A stretch of DNA of 40,793 nucleotides from a virus. Positions 30,991 through 40,587 of this stretch are shown in pieces (position 1 is the stretch's first letter; every line of letters begins with the position of its first letter). The DNA lies in IMG/VR virus record IMGVR_UViG_3300020204_000143, positions 1 through 40,793 of that record, one strand, 5' to 3'. The notes beneath the pieces were generated by a model that searched no databases, was not told the origin of the DNA, and saw only the letters and a program-made list of their open reading frames with translations. A program made the translations under genes and the position numbers.

Positions 30991-33297
30991 TTATTGTTTA
31001 GGAGTTATTCTAAATTGTGCTTCTAATGTTGTTCTCCATCCTTCCGGTGTTACACTATGTTTTGTGTTTGTTATTTGAAACACACCAATTTGATTATATA
31101 TTTCAGGCACACCATTAATTCTAAAATATTCACCACAATTAAAGCCATTTATACCATCTAACGTTAATGTTATATCAATAGGAGTTAACGTTGATTTAGC
31201 ATCTTGCTTTGGTGCTGATATTTTTTTCTTCGTAAGTTCTCCATCTGTAAATATTAAAACTTTAATCCCATCTTTGAATTTGAATTTAATTGATTTACTA
31301 TCTATGATTGAAGTGTAATCAGGCGGTTCGTTAGGTTTTGGTTGTTCGGAATCGCCTGATGTTGTACCTTTTTTTGCAGCTTCATTATAGTTTGCTTCCA
31401 ATGCTTTCAAATCAATCATATTTAAAGCAAAGAACCCATCAGCATTACTCATTAAAGACATATCAAATTGTTGAAATACTTTTGGTGGTAATGGTATTTG
31501 TGGCAATGCTTTTTCGGTAGCTGATAAATTTTTTAATGCATCTGTTAAAAATCGTTGAGCATTAAATACAGTTCTTCCTGCTACTAAATTACTCATTTCA
31601 AAATTAAAACTAAAATCAATAACATTTGATTTTATAGTGTTAGCATTAAATCTATAAATATCATTACTTATTTTAGCATCACTTTGGGATGTATAATCCA
31701 TAACGCTAGCTGAAACTCTTTCATCGTGGTTTGCTCTAACTAATCTAAACTTACCAAAACTATTTGCATTTATAGCATCCAATATAGCAGTTAAAAAATC
31801 TATTCTTGAATAGGATGCTTTCCACGACTGAACTAAAACTTTATAATTTATAAAAATATTTAAAGCGTTTCCACAACAATCACCTTCTTTAGTTTCAGGA
31901 TTTAAAATATCTCCGCTTTCATTTTTTACGATAACTCCTTCATTTACCGAATAACCATTTATACTACAATCTATTGTTTTAGTAGAAACTTGTATTTCAT
32001 CTCCTTCTTTTGATTTACTATCATTTATAGGAGCACGAAATGTTACCATTTGTTTATTTGGATATACTATATCAGTATTTGCGGAAATTATATTTTTATG
32101 AGAACGAATTGGAATGTATTCTTTTTGTGTTCCTCCTACATCATATTTAGGAATAATAAATTCAAAATCATCCGGCACATACCCCGTTTCTGATAATGTA
32201 TAGTTCATTAATTTTTTTAATATAAATCTAAAAGAAATATATCTTTCGGTTGATGCTGTTTCATCTTCCTTTTTATCACTAAGTTTACCCCAGTTAAAAA
32301 ATTCTTTATCATAATCTTTCTTACTTGCCGATAGTTTATCTTTTTCAATATTTAAATCCGCAGCTAATTGAGCAATCCATTGGTCAAATTCTTCAACACT
32401 ACCTGCTTTTGGTTGAGTACCCACTGTTGATTTATCATTACCCACATTTATTGGTATTGCCAAAGACATTTGATTTCCTTGTGAAATTTCTACCATAACA
32501 TTGTATGTTCCATCGGCTTCTATTCCAAAATTATAATCGGTAACTTTCCCAGCAACAAAATCATATGAACCCATTGATTTTTTAACGTATTGTTGAAAAT
32601 TTTTAAAAGATAGATTATTAAATTTGTAATAAGATGAAAATTCATCAACAAATTTTTGATAATCATTTTTTGGAAATATTAAATTTGATACGTGCGCTGA
32701 ATTAGGGTATGTTTCATCAACTGGCTTTTTTCTATTACTAAATCTATAAGTATCTAATGTAGTATCTCCGAATTCTACTAATACATTCATACCAGGTCTA
32801 CAAAAAAACAATTCAAACATTTCAAATTGTTTTAATGAAAAACACCTAAGATTTACTCTTGCTACTTTTAAAGTATTATTAGCACCATCGGTATCTATTT
32901 CAACGCTTTCTATAATTGGTGTTGAGATTCTTCTATTTGATTCTCCAATCGTTTTGATTTTTTTACCGGCGAAATCTACCCCTATATATGATTCTTCTTT
33001 TTGATATTTTGCTTCTTTATTTAAATCATTTCTTATAATACATCCCAAATAATCATTACTATTCGATGCGTTTTGTGTGTATAGTTCTTGCAACTTTTTT
33101 GCTCTAGCATCAGCATCCAACCCCTTCATAGGTTGTTGAGTAACTTTAGCACCAGAAGTTAATACTACCCACGGTCTTTTTAAAACGGAATTAAAATTAT
33201 TAGGTATTTGATTGGAAGTAGAGTCAAATTGATATTCTCTTTCTTTTAATACAGCTACAACCCATTCTTTTACAGGTGCTAAATATGGGAATGGCAT
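30991..33297 (-). CDS. Putative baseplate hub protein
   Basis: A 768-residue structural protein. The first part contains PIIESVEIDTDGANNTLKVA and then FELFFCRPGMNVLVEFGD, a strand-rich pattern typical of gp27/gpD-type hub proteins. The end VFQITNTKHSVTPEGWRTTL matches the closing strand of tail hub proteins (a phrase like 'TxVxHxxxxxGWxTxxE'). It is followed by a small protein and preceded by a LysM protein and a tube-proximal protein, the order seen in contractile tail modules. No lysozyme domain is visible, unlike T4 gp5. The gene could instead encode another baseplate wedge part. Confidence 0.6.
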   Translation of the reverse strand: MPFPYLAPVKEWVVAVLKEREYQFDSTSNQIPNNFNSVLKRPWVVLTSGAKVTQQPMKGLDADARAKKLQELYTQNASNSNDYLGCIIRNDLNKEAKYQKEESYIGVDFAGKKIKTIGESNRRISTPIIESVEIDTDGANNTLKVARVNLRCFSLKQFEMFELFFCRPGMNVLVEFGDTTLDTYRFSNRKKPVDETYPNSAHVSNLIFPKNDYQKFVDEFSSYYKFNNLSFKNFQQYVKKSMGSYDFVAGKVTDYNFGIEADGTYNVMVEISQGNQMSLAIPINVGNDKSTVGTQPKAGSVEEFDQWIAQLAADLNIEKDKLSASKKDYDKEFFNWGKLSDKKEDETASTERYISFRFILKKLMNYTLSETGYVPDDFEFIIPKYDVGGTQKEYIPIRSHKNIISANTDIVYPNKQMVTFRAPINDSKSKEGDEIQVSTKTIDCSINGYSVNEGVIVKNESGDILNPETKEGDCCGNALNIFINYKVLVQSWKASYSRIDFLTAILDAINANSFGKFRLVRANHDERVSASVMDYTSQSDAKISNDIYRFNANTIKSNVIDFSFNFEMSNLVAGRTVFNAQRFLTDALKNLSATEKALPQIPLPPKVFQQFDMSLMSNADGFFALNMIDLKALEANYNEAAKKGTTSGDSEQPKPNEPPDYTSIIDSKSIKFKFKDGIKVLIFTDGELTKKKISAPKQDAKSTLTPIDITLTLDGINGFNCGEYFRINGVPEIYNQIGVFQITNTKHSVTPEGWRTTLEAQFRITPKQ

Positions 33298-33300
33298 AAC

Positions 33301-33600
33301 TTATTTATTTATATTTTGTAAATCAGTAAACACTTTAGTTGTATCCACTGGTATTCTTAACTGAATTCCAGGCTTTACATAAAAAGTAGCATCATTTATG
33401 TTATTAGCCGTTGCTATTATCCACCACATAGTTTGGTCACCATAATATTTATTAGCTAATAAGTCTAATCTATCTCCCTTTTCCGATATAATATATAAAT
33501 CCGTATCTGATGGTTTAACTATCGGATAAATAGTAGATTCTAAATATTGTTTTTTTGAACCTTTTGTTTGCAATTTTTCGCTATTTGTATATCTACTCAT
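33301..33600 (-). CDS. LysM-domain baseplate protein, T4 gp53-like
   Basis: A 99-residue protein. The LysM-like domain spans about 35-88: YIISEKGDRLDLLANKYYGD, then MWWIIATANNI, then VKPGIQLRIP. In T4, gp53 is a LysM-bearing baseplate wedge that locks the wedges around the hub; in other contractile tails the equivalent protein binds the hub to the wedge. It sits between the tube-proximal protein and the hub-like protein with three- and seven-base gaps, which fits this job. Confidence 0.8.
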   Translation of the reverse strand: MSRYTNSEKLQTKGSKKQYLESTIYPIVKPSDTDLYIISEKGDRLDLLANKYYGDQTMWWIIATANNINDATFYVKPGIQLRIPVDTTKVFTDLQNINK

Positions 33601-33607
33601 TTTATTT

Positions 33608-35107
33608 TTATTTTTTATTTTCGACTATCCATGTAGCTGTATCATTTTTTAATCCATCAAAATCGTATTTGAATACTTTTGTTGTTTTCCCCTGTTCTAA
33701 TTTATGATTTTCTATTATAGTCATACCAAATGATACGTTTATAACAGTTGGATATAATTTATTTGCTTCCTCATCGCCAAACCATTCTGTTGCTGCCCAA
33801 CTTGTTGCATCATCTACTGAAAATTCTAATTGTGTAATAAATCCAAATATATTATTATATAACCCGTTTATGGTTAATTCTATTAAATTAGGAGAAAATC
33901 CTAAAGCAACTTCTTCATCACTATATTTTATAGATGATGGTGTGTTGTATGGAAATGTTAATTCTTTTAATGAGTTCAAATTCATTAACATTGTTTGCTT
34001 AGTATCATCATCTAAATAGTATAATTTAAATTCAAAACTTAAAGTTCTTTCTACACCATTGTATCTATGTGTGTTGTATGGTGAACCAATATATTTAAAA
34101 GAATTCCATTCGGGCGCTATACTTTCGGATATACCTGTAACAGCTGCTGGAAATATCAACGAATGTGTTGTACCATATGGCTTAATTTTTATAAAAGGTG
34201 CGCCTATTACTCTACTATCAGCTACATTTACCAAATCGGAATCATTTAGTATCATACCGGCATCTAATAAACCTTTATTAAATGTATCTAAATTTATAAA
34301 TTTTTCTTTATTTCTACTATATACCCCACTAGCTATATATTCTTCTCGATTCGTACGTGGGTTTGTAGTGGATTCAAAATAAGTAAAGTATTCAGAATTT
34401 TTTACATTACCTTTTGTAACATCACCATTTCCCGATTGAGTACCTCCACCATATAATTTACCAACAACGCCAACTTTATCTGGCTTTTTAGGTCCTTTCT
34501 GTCCTTTCTTTCTTTTCTTTGTAACTAAGCTTGTAACCGCTTTTCCAATTGTTTTTTTAACCGCACTTATCCCGGCACCTACGGCTTTTCCAGCCATTTG
34601 ATTCAAATCACCCTTTAATACACCCGAAAGTGCATTCGGTCCCATTGGTGCTTTACTTATAAAATAATCTTTATCTGCTTCTACTGCGTATCTTAATGCG
34701 GAATGGTTACCAACTGATGCAGGTAACGTTCCTTTTGTAACAGGTGCTTTCTTTTTATTTTCAAATATAGTATCTGAAGGTCTATTTGCTGAACCTCCTA
34801 ATAATGAACCTAAACTTATAGGAGTTTTCTTAGTCGGGTCTTCGTTATATTTTGCCGATTTAGTTGCTAAACTTCTCGGTGGGTCAACAGTTCCTTTTAA
34901 TGAAATACGTGGAGTTTCAGTACCATAGATTAGTGGTGGTGTTACTAATTTTTTGTAAAACAAAACTCTTGGTCCTTTTGGATTGATTTCTGCTTTAACA
35001 AAATCCATTATCTTTCCACCCAACCCTTTGTTTTGAGCACCACCATCCCACATAGTGACCTCACCATTTGCGTTAGCTTGTTTAAATAAATCTAAGATAC
35101 TTGGCAT
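33608..35107 (-). CDS. Putative tail tube/baseplate protein
   Basis: A 499-residue protein. The first 240 residues are Lys/Gly-rich and probably flexible (TKKRKKGQKGPKKP). The second half is strand-rich: RTLSFEFKLYYLDDDTK, then SLKELTFPYNTP, then LIELTINGLYNNIFGFI, then YPTVINVSFGMTIIENH, a pattern seen in tube-proximal proteins of contractile tails (gp48/gp54-like). It lies between the tape measure and the LysM protein, which agrees with this place. Assignment to one of the two T4 genes is not possible by eye. Confidence 0.6.
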   Translation of the reverse strand: MPSILDLFKQANANGEVTMWDGGAQNKGLGGKIMDFVKAEINPKGPRVLFYKKLVTPPLIYGTETPRISLKGTVDPPRSLATKSAKYNEDPTKKTPISLGSLLGGSANRPSDTIFENKKKAPVTKGTLPASVGNHSALRYAVEADKDYFISKAPMGPNALSGVLKGDLNQMAGKAVGAGISAVKKTIGKAVTSLVTKKRKKGQKGPKKPDKVGVVGKLYGGGTQSGNGDVTKGNVKNSEYFTYFESTTNPRTNREEYIASGVYSRNKEKFINLDTFNKGLLDAGMILNDSDLVNVADSRVIGAPFIKIKPYGTTHSLIFPAAVTGISESIAPEWNSFKYIGSPYNTHRYNGVERTLSFEFKLYYLDDDTKQTMLMNLNSLKELTFPYNTPSSIKYSDEEVALGFSPNLIELTINGLYNNIFGFITQLEFSVDDATSWAATEWFGDEEANKLYPTVINVSFGMTIIENHKLEQGKTTKVFKYDFDGLKNDTATWIVENKK

Positions 35108-35126
35108 TTGATAGTAATTCTATTTA

Positions 35127-35136
35127 CTATAAATAT
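35127..35136 (-). promoter_or_regulatory. Candidate late promoter -10 element
   Basis: The minus strand reads ATATTTATAG, shared with the site before the small tail gene and nearly with the site before the Gly-rich gene. No -33 TTTG is at the usual distance. The ATG at 35107 is 19 bases downstream. Confidence 0.4.
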
Positions 35137-35166
35137 CCTTTAAGAAAATTTATGGATTAATCATCC

Positions 35167-38100
35167 TTATGGATTACTACCTTGTGTATTCGAATTATAA
35201 CGTTTAAATGATGTACTTATTTGTTTACCATCTAAGTATAAGTTAGATACACTTTCACCACCAAAGAATCCTTCTTTCAATAATCTAGCGATGGTGTTAT
35301 TTAATTTAACCATTGCTTCAGTATTACCAGCCATTTTTTCAATATTCTTTGCAGTATCTTGTGCGATGTTAAATGAATTATTTGCACTTTGTGCAAGGGT
35401 TATTCTACCCCCTGCTCCTGCAAATGCTGTCATTCTTATCCAAGGAACATCATTTAATGCTTTTGTATTAACACTTGCTAATCTATCTAATGCGTATGCA
35501 AGGTTTTCAAATGCAGAAGAAATAACATCTATTGAACTTGCAATCGATGTTGTTATTATCAATTGTTCGTTTAGAGCTTTAAGACCCGATGCTAATGAGT
35601 TTATACCACTTGCGGCTCCGCCCCCAACACTTTCTCCAAAATTTGTAAATGCGGTTGTAAGAGAAGCAGATACTCCTGCTACACTTTCTAATACACCAAA
35701 TGCTGATATACCTTTAGCCAAATTTGAAATTGATGTGGCTACGGCCTGTAATTGAGCCGGGTCTAAGTTTTGGAATTTTAAAAATTTATCAACCGGGTCT
35801 CCACCAAAGAAATTACCAATAGCACTCATAAAACCACCAATAGCGGATGCTCCACCAAATATTGCAACTGCTCCTGCTAATGCTGCTATACCACCGGCTA
35901 CTGCTAATAATTGAACTGGATTTAATCCACCCAAACGTGATATACTATCGGTTATTGAATTAATAATTCCTCCAATTGCATTTCCTACTTTTTCAATTAC
36001 CAACCCAATACCTTCAAATATAGATGTGATTATTGGTCCAGCTGCTTCCAATGCTCTAACAAATGTATCCCCTAATATCGAAACCAATCCTGTTATCAAT
36101 GGTGTAAGTGCTTCGATTGCAGGTGCTGCGATTCTCATAGCCGCTGCTAATCCCATCATCATTGCCATTACGATTAATCCGGCAGGTAATCCGAATAATG
36201 CTGTTGGTGTTGCCATCATTTGTGCAAATGTTAATAAGCCTGACCCCATTCCCGAAAAGAATGAACCAATTGCTTTTCCTAAGTTACCAAGTATCGTAGG
36301 CATTGTACTAGAAGCTTTTGCCAAACCACTCATTATAGTATTGAAGGTTGTCATAACTCCCGATGCTAATTTGTTTGCCAATTGCATAACTACATCCACA
36401 CCCGATTTTAGAACCGCACCTAATTCGGTAATGATACTTTTTAGTACCGTAGATACATTTTTAACTGAATCTACTAATCCTTTTGTAAATCCTCCTCCAG
36501 GTGCTCCTCCAGGTGCCCCACCGCCTGGCATTGATGGCATCATACCTCCACCACCCCCACCTCCGGGCGTAGGTGGTGCTCCACCGCCCAACATAGATGT
36601 TGCCATACTGGTTACTCCACCGCCGCCACCAGATGATACCTTACTAAACATAGTTTGTAAACCCTTACCAAGTATACCAACTCCTTTTGTAGCAAAACTA
36701 GCTGCTACTCCACCCAACACCATAGATAACCCACTTAATAGGTTTTCTTTTATACCAGAAACCATTTCATTTTGAGCGGTTTTGGCTAATTGCTCATTGT
36801 ATGCTTTTGAATTTTTATAAAGTGACTCCATTTCTTGATTAAGTAATGAAGATTTTGCTGCTTGGTCTGCTTGGGCTTTTAAGAAATTTTTATGCCCCTC
36901 TGAATTTATAAATTCATCTGCTATTTTACCTGATAATTTTGCATCCAACACTGCGGTATTTGCGGATATCGATGCTTGTTTTTGTGCTAGTGTAGATTCT
37001 GCTGCTTGAGTTCTTGATAAGAAATCCTGATTACCTGCTCCAGCTTTTCCTTCTTTTAATCCACCAACTTGAGCACCGCTTCTTGTTGCTATTTTTTGTA
37101 AAGAACCTAAATCTATTCCACCTAATGCTTGTGATAAAGCATCTTGTGCAAACATATCCATTTGAGCAGGGTCTAACCCTTGTGCTTTTAGTGATTCCAT
37201 TGCGCCGGCTGTATCTCCACTTGCAAACTTAGCCCTAACCTCTGAAAGGTCTACGTTTTTACCTAACATAGCTGATAATTGCATTTCAGATTTGATACTA
37301 TCTTTATAGTTCATCACCATACTCTTACCAGCTTTAGCTATATCTCCAAAACTAACACCTAATGATTGTGCGTATGCTACTTGCTTTGCTAAAGCAGGAC
37401 CTGATTTAATTTGATATGATAATGCATCTTTAGAAGCATCTGCAATTTCTCTCATCAATCCACCCAAACCAATTTTAGCTTGGTCAGCCATATTTCGTAA
37501 ACCTTCAGAAAGGTTCATAGCAGTTGATTCGGATACACCATCCATTCTTTGGAACATTTCATTTATGGATGCAATACTATCTACGGATTGACCCGTTCTT
37601 TCAGCCATAATAGCCATATCAGCACCAACTTTAGCCGATGGCATTCTACCCGTTGCAGCCGATGCTGCTTCCATTCCAGCTGCTACTTTATCTGCACTAA
37701 CTCCTGCCAATGCCATTTGTGCTGCACCATATCCAACACCTCCTAATTTGTTACCAAATAATGCGGTTTTGGCTGCTCTTTCAAATTGAGCTGCTCCACT
37801 TTGCATTTGAGCGCTAAACTGAATTGCTGCTTTTTGTCCTGCAAATGCGGCCTCATTCATAGCTTGTGCTACGTTATGTGCAGTTTCAATTCTATTATTA
37901 TCAGATTCTTCTTGTATTTTACTATAACCCTTTGCAGCATCTCTATCTATAAATCCTTTATCAGATGCTATCTTAGCTCTTTCCGCTTCACCATCGATAG
38001 CCAATTGTGCTACTTCTTTAGTTTGTTGTATTTGAGCTTTCATTGGAGCACCAAAGTAATCCATTGCTGCCTTACCTAATGCTGCTCCTAATGCGAATAC

Positions 38101-38865
38101 AGCTGCTTTAAATGCAAGTGTATCTTTTATATTAGTTTTTAATAATGTGTTGAGTTCACCCATCGCAGGTATGCCTGAAAAATTATCAAACACCCTATCC
38201 ATTGCTTCGGACCTTATTTGTGCTTTTTGTATTCCACTAGAAAAATCTTCAGCCTCCTTACCCATACCATTAAGTAATCCTAAAAGTTCTTGAGATGTTA
38301 TTTTTGTTTTATCTACTAAAGAAAGTTGTGATTGAAATGCATCATTTGCCGAATTTATAGCTTGTAATCTTTCTTTTTCACTTATGTTACCCAATGCCAT
38401 TTCTTTATTGGCTTGAGCTATTGAAATTTGAGATTTTTTATAAGCATTTAATGCTTGGATTACTTGTTGTTTTGATTTATTATTTTTTACTCCACCTGTA
38501 GCTAGTTCTTTTGTAATTGCTTTTGAGATATCTTTTGTTGCTTCAAATTTATCTCTTGTTATTTCCGCAAGTTTACTATTATTTTTAAGTCGATTTCCGA
38601 TACTAACCATAGCATCATCCATCGAATCAAAATTTTCAGTTTGTTTTTTAATCTCCGCAGTATTTTGCTTATTAATTTTATTTAATTTGTTTAAATAAGC
38701 AATTTGAGATTTAATTAATTTTTCTTGTTCTTTATCACCATCAATAAGATTTGATTGAAGAGCATTGATTCTTTTTTGAGTATCCTCAATCTCCTTCATA
38801 AGACGTGCTTGATTACTTAAATCTTTAGCAAATCTTCCTTTATCATCTCTTGTAGGTTCTGCCAT
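35167..38865 (-). CDS. Tail tape measure protein
   Basis: A 1232-residue protein, the longest in the window, just downstream of the small tail genes. The first 200 residues are coiled-coil-rich (ARLMKEIEDTQKRINAL...). A helical, alanine-rich middle follows. Residues about 742-793 are a Gly/Pro-rich linker with runs of up to seven glycines. Hydrophobic helices come next (GLLTFAQMMATPTALFGLPA, ALAGAVAIFGGASAIGGFMS), the usual membrane-active segments near the C-terminal third. At about 0.15 nm per residue, a tail length near 180 nm is implied. The protein sets tail length and enters the host envelope. Confidence 0.9.
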   Translation of the reverse strand: MAEPTRDDKGRFAKDLSNQARLMKEIEDTQKRINALQSNLIDGDKEQEKLIKSQIAYLNKLNKINKQNTAEIKKQTENFDSMDDAMVSIGNRLKNNSKLAEITRDKFEATKDISKAITKELATGGVKNNKSKQQVIQALNAYKKSQISIAQANKEMALGNISEKERLQAINSANDAFQSQLSLVDKTKITSQELLGLLNGMGKEAEDFSSGIQKAQIRSEAMDRVFDNFSGIPAMGELNTLLKTNIKDTLAFKAAVFALGAALGKAAMDYFGAPMKAQIQQTKEVAQLAIDGEAERAKIASDKGFIDRDAAKGYSKIQEESDNNRIETAHNVAQAMNEAAFAGQKAAIQFSAQMQSGAAQFERAAKTALFGNKLGGVGYGAAQMALAGVSADKVAAGMEAASAATGRMPSAKVGADMAIMAERTGQSVDSIASINEMFQRMDGVSESTAMNLSEGLRNMADQAKIGLGGLMREIADASKDALSYQIKSGPALAKQVAYAQSLGVSFGDIAKAGKSMVMNYKDSIKSEMQLSAMLGKNVDLSEVRAKFASGDTAGAMESLKAQGLDPAQMDMFAQDALSQALGGIDLGSLQKIATRSGAQVGGLKEGKAGAGNQDFLSRTQAAESTLAQKQASISANTAVLDAKLSGKIADEFINSEGHKNFLKAQADQAAKSSLLNQEMESLYKNSKAYNEQLAKTAQNEMVSGIKENLLSGLSMVLGGVAASFATKGVGILGKGLQTMFSKVSSGGGGGVTSMATSMLGGGAPPTPGGGGGGGMMPSMPGGGAPGGAPGGGFTKGLVDSVKNVSTVLKSIITELGAVLKSGVDVVMQLANKLASGVMTTFNTIMSGLAKASSTMPTILGNLGKAIGSFFSGMGSGLLTFAQMMATPTALFGLPAGLIVMAMMMGLAAAMRIAAPAIEALTPLITGLVSILGDTFVRALEAAGPIITSIFEGIGLVIEKVGNAIGGIINSITDSISRLGGLNPVQLLAVAGGIAALAGAVAIFGGASAIGGFMSAIGNFFGGDPVDKFLKFQNLDPAQLQAVATSISNLAKGISAFGVLESVAGVSASLTTAFTNFGESVGGGAASGINSLASGLKALNEQLIITTSIASSIDVISSAFENLAYALDRLASVNTKALNDVPWIRMTAFAGAGGRITLAQSANNSFNIAQDTAKNIEKMAGNTEAMVKLNNTIARLLKEGFFGGESVSNLYLDGKQISTSFKRYNSNTQGSNP

Positions 38866-38876
38866 AATCTAAATTA

Positions 38877-39116
38877 TTAGCCTCTATATTTTTTTATCAA
38901 CCTATCTGTGGTTGATGTATCCATATTATGCTTTTGCTGAACTTTTTTAGTAGCTTGTAATAAGTCAATAAATGAATCTTCCCACTTTTCTAGAGAGCTT
39001 GCAAGTTGCGGGTCTGTTTTTGATACTTTATCTAAAAATTTATCTTTAGTTTCTCCTCCGGCACCTAATACTGATAATATTCTATCCCAAAGTTTAGCTT
39101 CAATTAATTTAGGCAT
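38877..39116 (-). CDS. Small tail-module protein
   Basis: A 79-residue protein from the ATG at 39116; a frame beginning at 39152 is longer but would start upstream of the candidate promoter. It reads MPKLIEAKLWDRILSVLGAG and ends TDRLIKKYRG, an acidic helical middle with a basic end. I do not recognise a family. It stands between a small tail partner and the tape measure, eleven bases before the latter, a place often used by tail chaperones or connector proteins. No frameshift signal was seen. Confidence 0.6.
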   Translation of the reverse strand: MPKLIEAKLWDRILSVLGAGGETKDKFLDKVSKTDPQLASSLEKWEDSFIDLLQATKKVQQKHNMDTSTTDRLIKKYRG

Positions 39117-39136
39117 AATTCTTTTGTTATGTTTAT

Positions 39137-39147
39137 CTATAAATATA
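39137..39147 (-). promoter_or_regulatory. Candidate late promoter -10 element
   Basis: The minus strand reads TATATTTATAG, lying 20 bases before the ATG at 39116. There is no TTTG at the -33 position. Three similar sites sit before virion or adjacent genes, and none of these lies before a replication gene. Confidence 0.45.
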
Positions 39148-39161
39148 AACAATTAATTAAT

Positions 39162-39332
39162 TTATCTCCTTCTAACTCTACTTGATGCTTTTGATTTAGA
39201 TGTAGCCTTATCCATCTCTTCTTTTTCTTTATCCTTAGCTTTGATAAGTTCTCTATAATAGAACTCTCTAAGTTTGATAGGCATATAGTAAAGGTCATGC
39301 CAATTAAATCCACCATTGGCATAGTAAACCAT
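39162..39332 (-). CDS. Small tail/baseplate assembly protein
   Basis: A 56-residue protein from the ATG at 39332 (a TTG start at 39398 would give 78). It contains GGFNWHDLYYMPIKLREFYY, a pattern widely seen in a short phage protein coded just after the baseplate protein gene, then a basic Lys/Arg-rich tail. In T4 the corresponding place holds gp51, a hub-assembly factor. It may be an assembly chaperone, but the length and motif give no function. Confidence 0.65.
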   Translation of the reverse strand: MVYYANGGFNWHDLYYMPIKLREFYYRELIKAKDKEKEEMDKATSKSKASSRVRRR

Positions 39333-39366
39333 TTGAAAAATCTTTTGATGGAGAATAACCGAATAA

Positions 39367-40191
39367 TTAGTCGGCAGGATAAAAAAACCCAATCCCAAAG
39401 GGGATTCTTAGTGCCTCCGTCTCACCTGTTATTGGGGATGTATAATCAAATGTAAGGTCTAAATCAGGTGTAATTCTATTTAGCTCTTTTCTTATTGCTT
39501 TTGAATCTCCGGCCAATAATCTATTTGAAACGAAATTGCTGATATATCCAAACTCTCTATTACCATCAACTTCTACAATCATTCTTCTATATCTTGTAGT
39601 AATTTCGTTTGATGTTTTTAAGGTTTTTTGAGATGCTTCAATATCTTTATTAATTGCTATTTCATCACCGTGAGTCAATAATTTTAATTTGATGGTGGTT
39701 TTTGAATTAGGAAGTGTAAAGCTATATTCGTTTTGTCTATTTAACAACGATTCATCTATCTCTTTTACTTTTATAGTAGTCAAATCGATAGTAACTTCTG
39801 TTTCTTCTGAATCGAATGGGTCAACTATTTTAGTAATATATTCTGGCCCAAATGCTAATATACGAGATGTAATCAAAATAGCATTTTTATCACCAATTAC
39901 CAAATCGTTTACATTAACTCCCGGCTCTACTACAATAGATTCCAATAATTTATCTAATTGAATTCCCTTCTTAATCAAATTTGTAGATGTAAGGATATCT
40001 TCTTCTTTAGCTGTCATCAATTTAATTGTAATTTCACCTTTTGATAGTGGATTACTTTCAGGATATACTAATCCTTTGGATGGTAAAGTAATAATCTCTG
40101 TTGGGAAAGGAAATGATTTTGATTGCGGTTGTGCAGCTGGTTGATTTCCTAATCCTCTTGTAACTTGTTGTTCTACGTTTTGTTGTTCCAT
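39367..40191 (-). CDS. 26: T4 gp26-like baseplate protein (T4_baseplate family)
   Basis: A 274-residue protein with the family signature LPSKGLVYPESNPLSKGEI followed by KLMTAKEEDILTSTNLIKKG (about 38-77), which marks T4 gp26-type baseplate proteins in T4-like phages. The N-terminal 25 residues are Gln/Ala/Pro-rich. T4 gp26 is a hub-assembly component of 208 residues; this one is longer at the N-terminus. It begins the tail gene run after a strong terminator, and a T/A-rich region at 40200-40230 probably holds its promoter. It is followed by a small tail protein and then the tape measure. Confidence 0.8.
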   Translation of the reverse strand: MEQQNVEQQVTRGLGNQPAAQPQSKSFPFPTEIITLPSKGLVYPESNPLSKGEITIKLMTAKEEDILTSTNLIKKGIQLDKLLESIVVEPGVNVNDLVIGDKNAILITSRILAFGPEYITKIVDPFDSEETEVTIDLTTIKVKEIDESLLNRQNEYSFTLPNSKTTIKLKLLTHGDEIAINKDIEASQKTLKTSNEITTRYRRMIVEVDGNREFGYISNFVSNRLLAGDSKAIRKELNRITPDLDLTFDYTSPITGETEALRIPFGIGFFYPAD

Positions 40192-40233
40192 AATAATAAC
40201 TAAATTGTTGTTTATATATAAGTATATATAAAT

Positions 40234-40269
40234 AAAAAAAAGTGGTAAGGATTTCCCTTACCACTTTTT
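40234..40269 (-). terminator. Intrinsic terminator between the right-end genes and the tail module
   Basis: A 14-bp stem pairs AAAAAGTGGTAAGG (40237-40250) with CCTTACCACTTTTT (40256-40269), loop of five bases. On the minus-strand transcript the hairpin is followed by a run of eight U, so it is a textbook Rho-independent terminator. It ends the transcript of the gene at 40287-40562; because A-runs and T-runs flank it on both sides it could also act on plus-strand transcripts. Confidence 0.9.
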
Positions 40270-40286
40270 AATTAGTATTTAAAATT

Positions 40287-40562
40287 TTAATCTACTGGAT
40301 AAAATTTAGTACTCAGTATCACATTCTCTGGTTTGTTAGCCACTAAAGTCTCTACCAATTTATTGGCTCTCTCTCTAGCTCCAAAGTGTCCAAACTCCAT
40401 CACATCAAAGAATGCCATATCCACTTTGTATATGGAGGTTGGATATTTACTACCATAAAATACTCTCCCCTGTATATTCTCCCGCTTTACATTCGGAAGT
40501 TTCATTAGGGATTTGATTGAAGAAGAAGAAGCGGAGACGGAGAAGAAATCAAAATCGTTCAT
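40287..40562 (-). CDS. Small hypothetical protein
   Basis: A 91-residue protein with no recognised domain. It starts with a Ser-rich stretch (SVSASSSSIKSL), has a middle with RVFYGSKYPTSIYKVD, and ends with a helical ERANKLVETLVANKPENVIL. The gene stands just before a strong terminator and 25 bases after the partial gene to its right. Codons and composition (fewer A/T-ending choices, more arginine) look slightly unlike the neighbours, but the gene is short. Confidence 0.6.
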   Translation of the reverse strand: MNDFDFFSVSASSSSIKSLMKLPNVKRENIQGRVFYGSKYPTSIYKVDMAFFDVMEFGHFGARERANKLVETLVANKPENVILSTKFYPVD

Positions 40563-40587
40563 ATTATAGGGGGGTTAGGTTGAACTC

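Noticed and set aside
34766-36022. TATATTTG strings inside the tube-proximal and tape measure genes as promoters.
   Set aside because: They lie within coding sequence and no TTTG was confirmed at the fixed 19-20 base distance; such strings are expected by chance in A/T-rich DNA.
36026-36775. 249-residue plus-strand frame opposite the tape measure.
   Set aside because: Its Pro/Ile/Ala-rich low-complexity composition is the mirror of the Gly/Ala-rich tape measure codons, with no promoter or start context.
39137-39322. 61-residue minus-strand frame overlapping the small tail protein.
   Set aside because: It has no family resemblance and overlaps a frame with a recognisable phage pattern; it also runs through the candidate promoter.
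39362-39402. Run of seven T at the gp26-like/small-protein overlap as a -1 programmed frameshift site.
   Set aside because: The small frame lies in the +1 frame relative to the gp26-like frame, not -1, and a separate ATG at 39332 explains the small protein.
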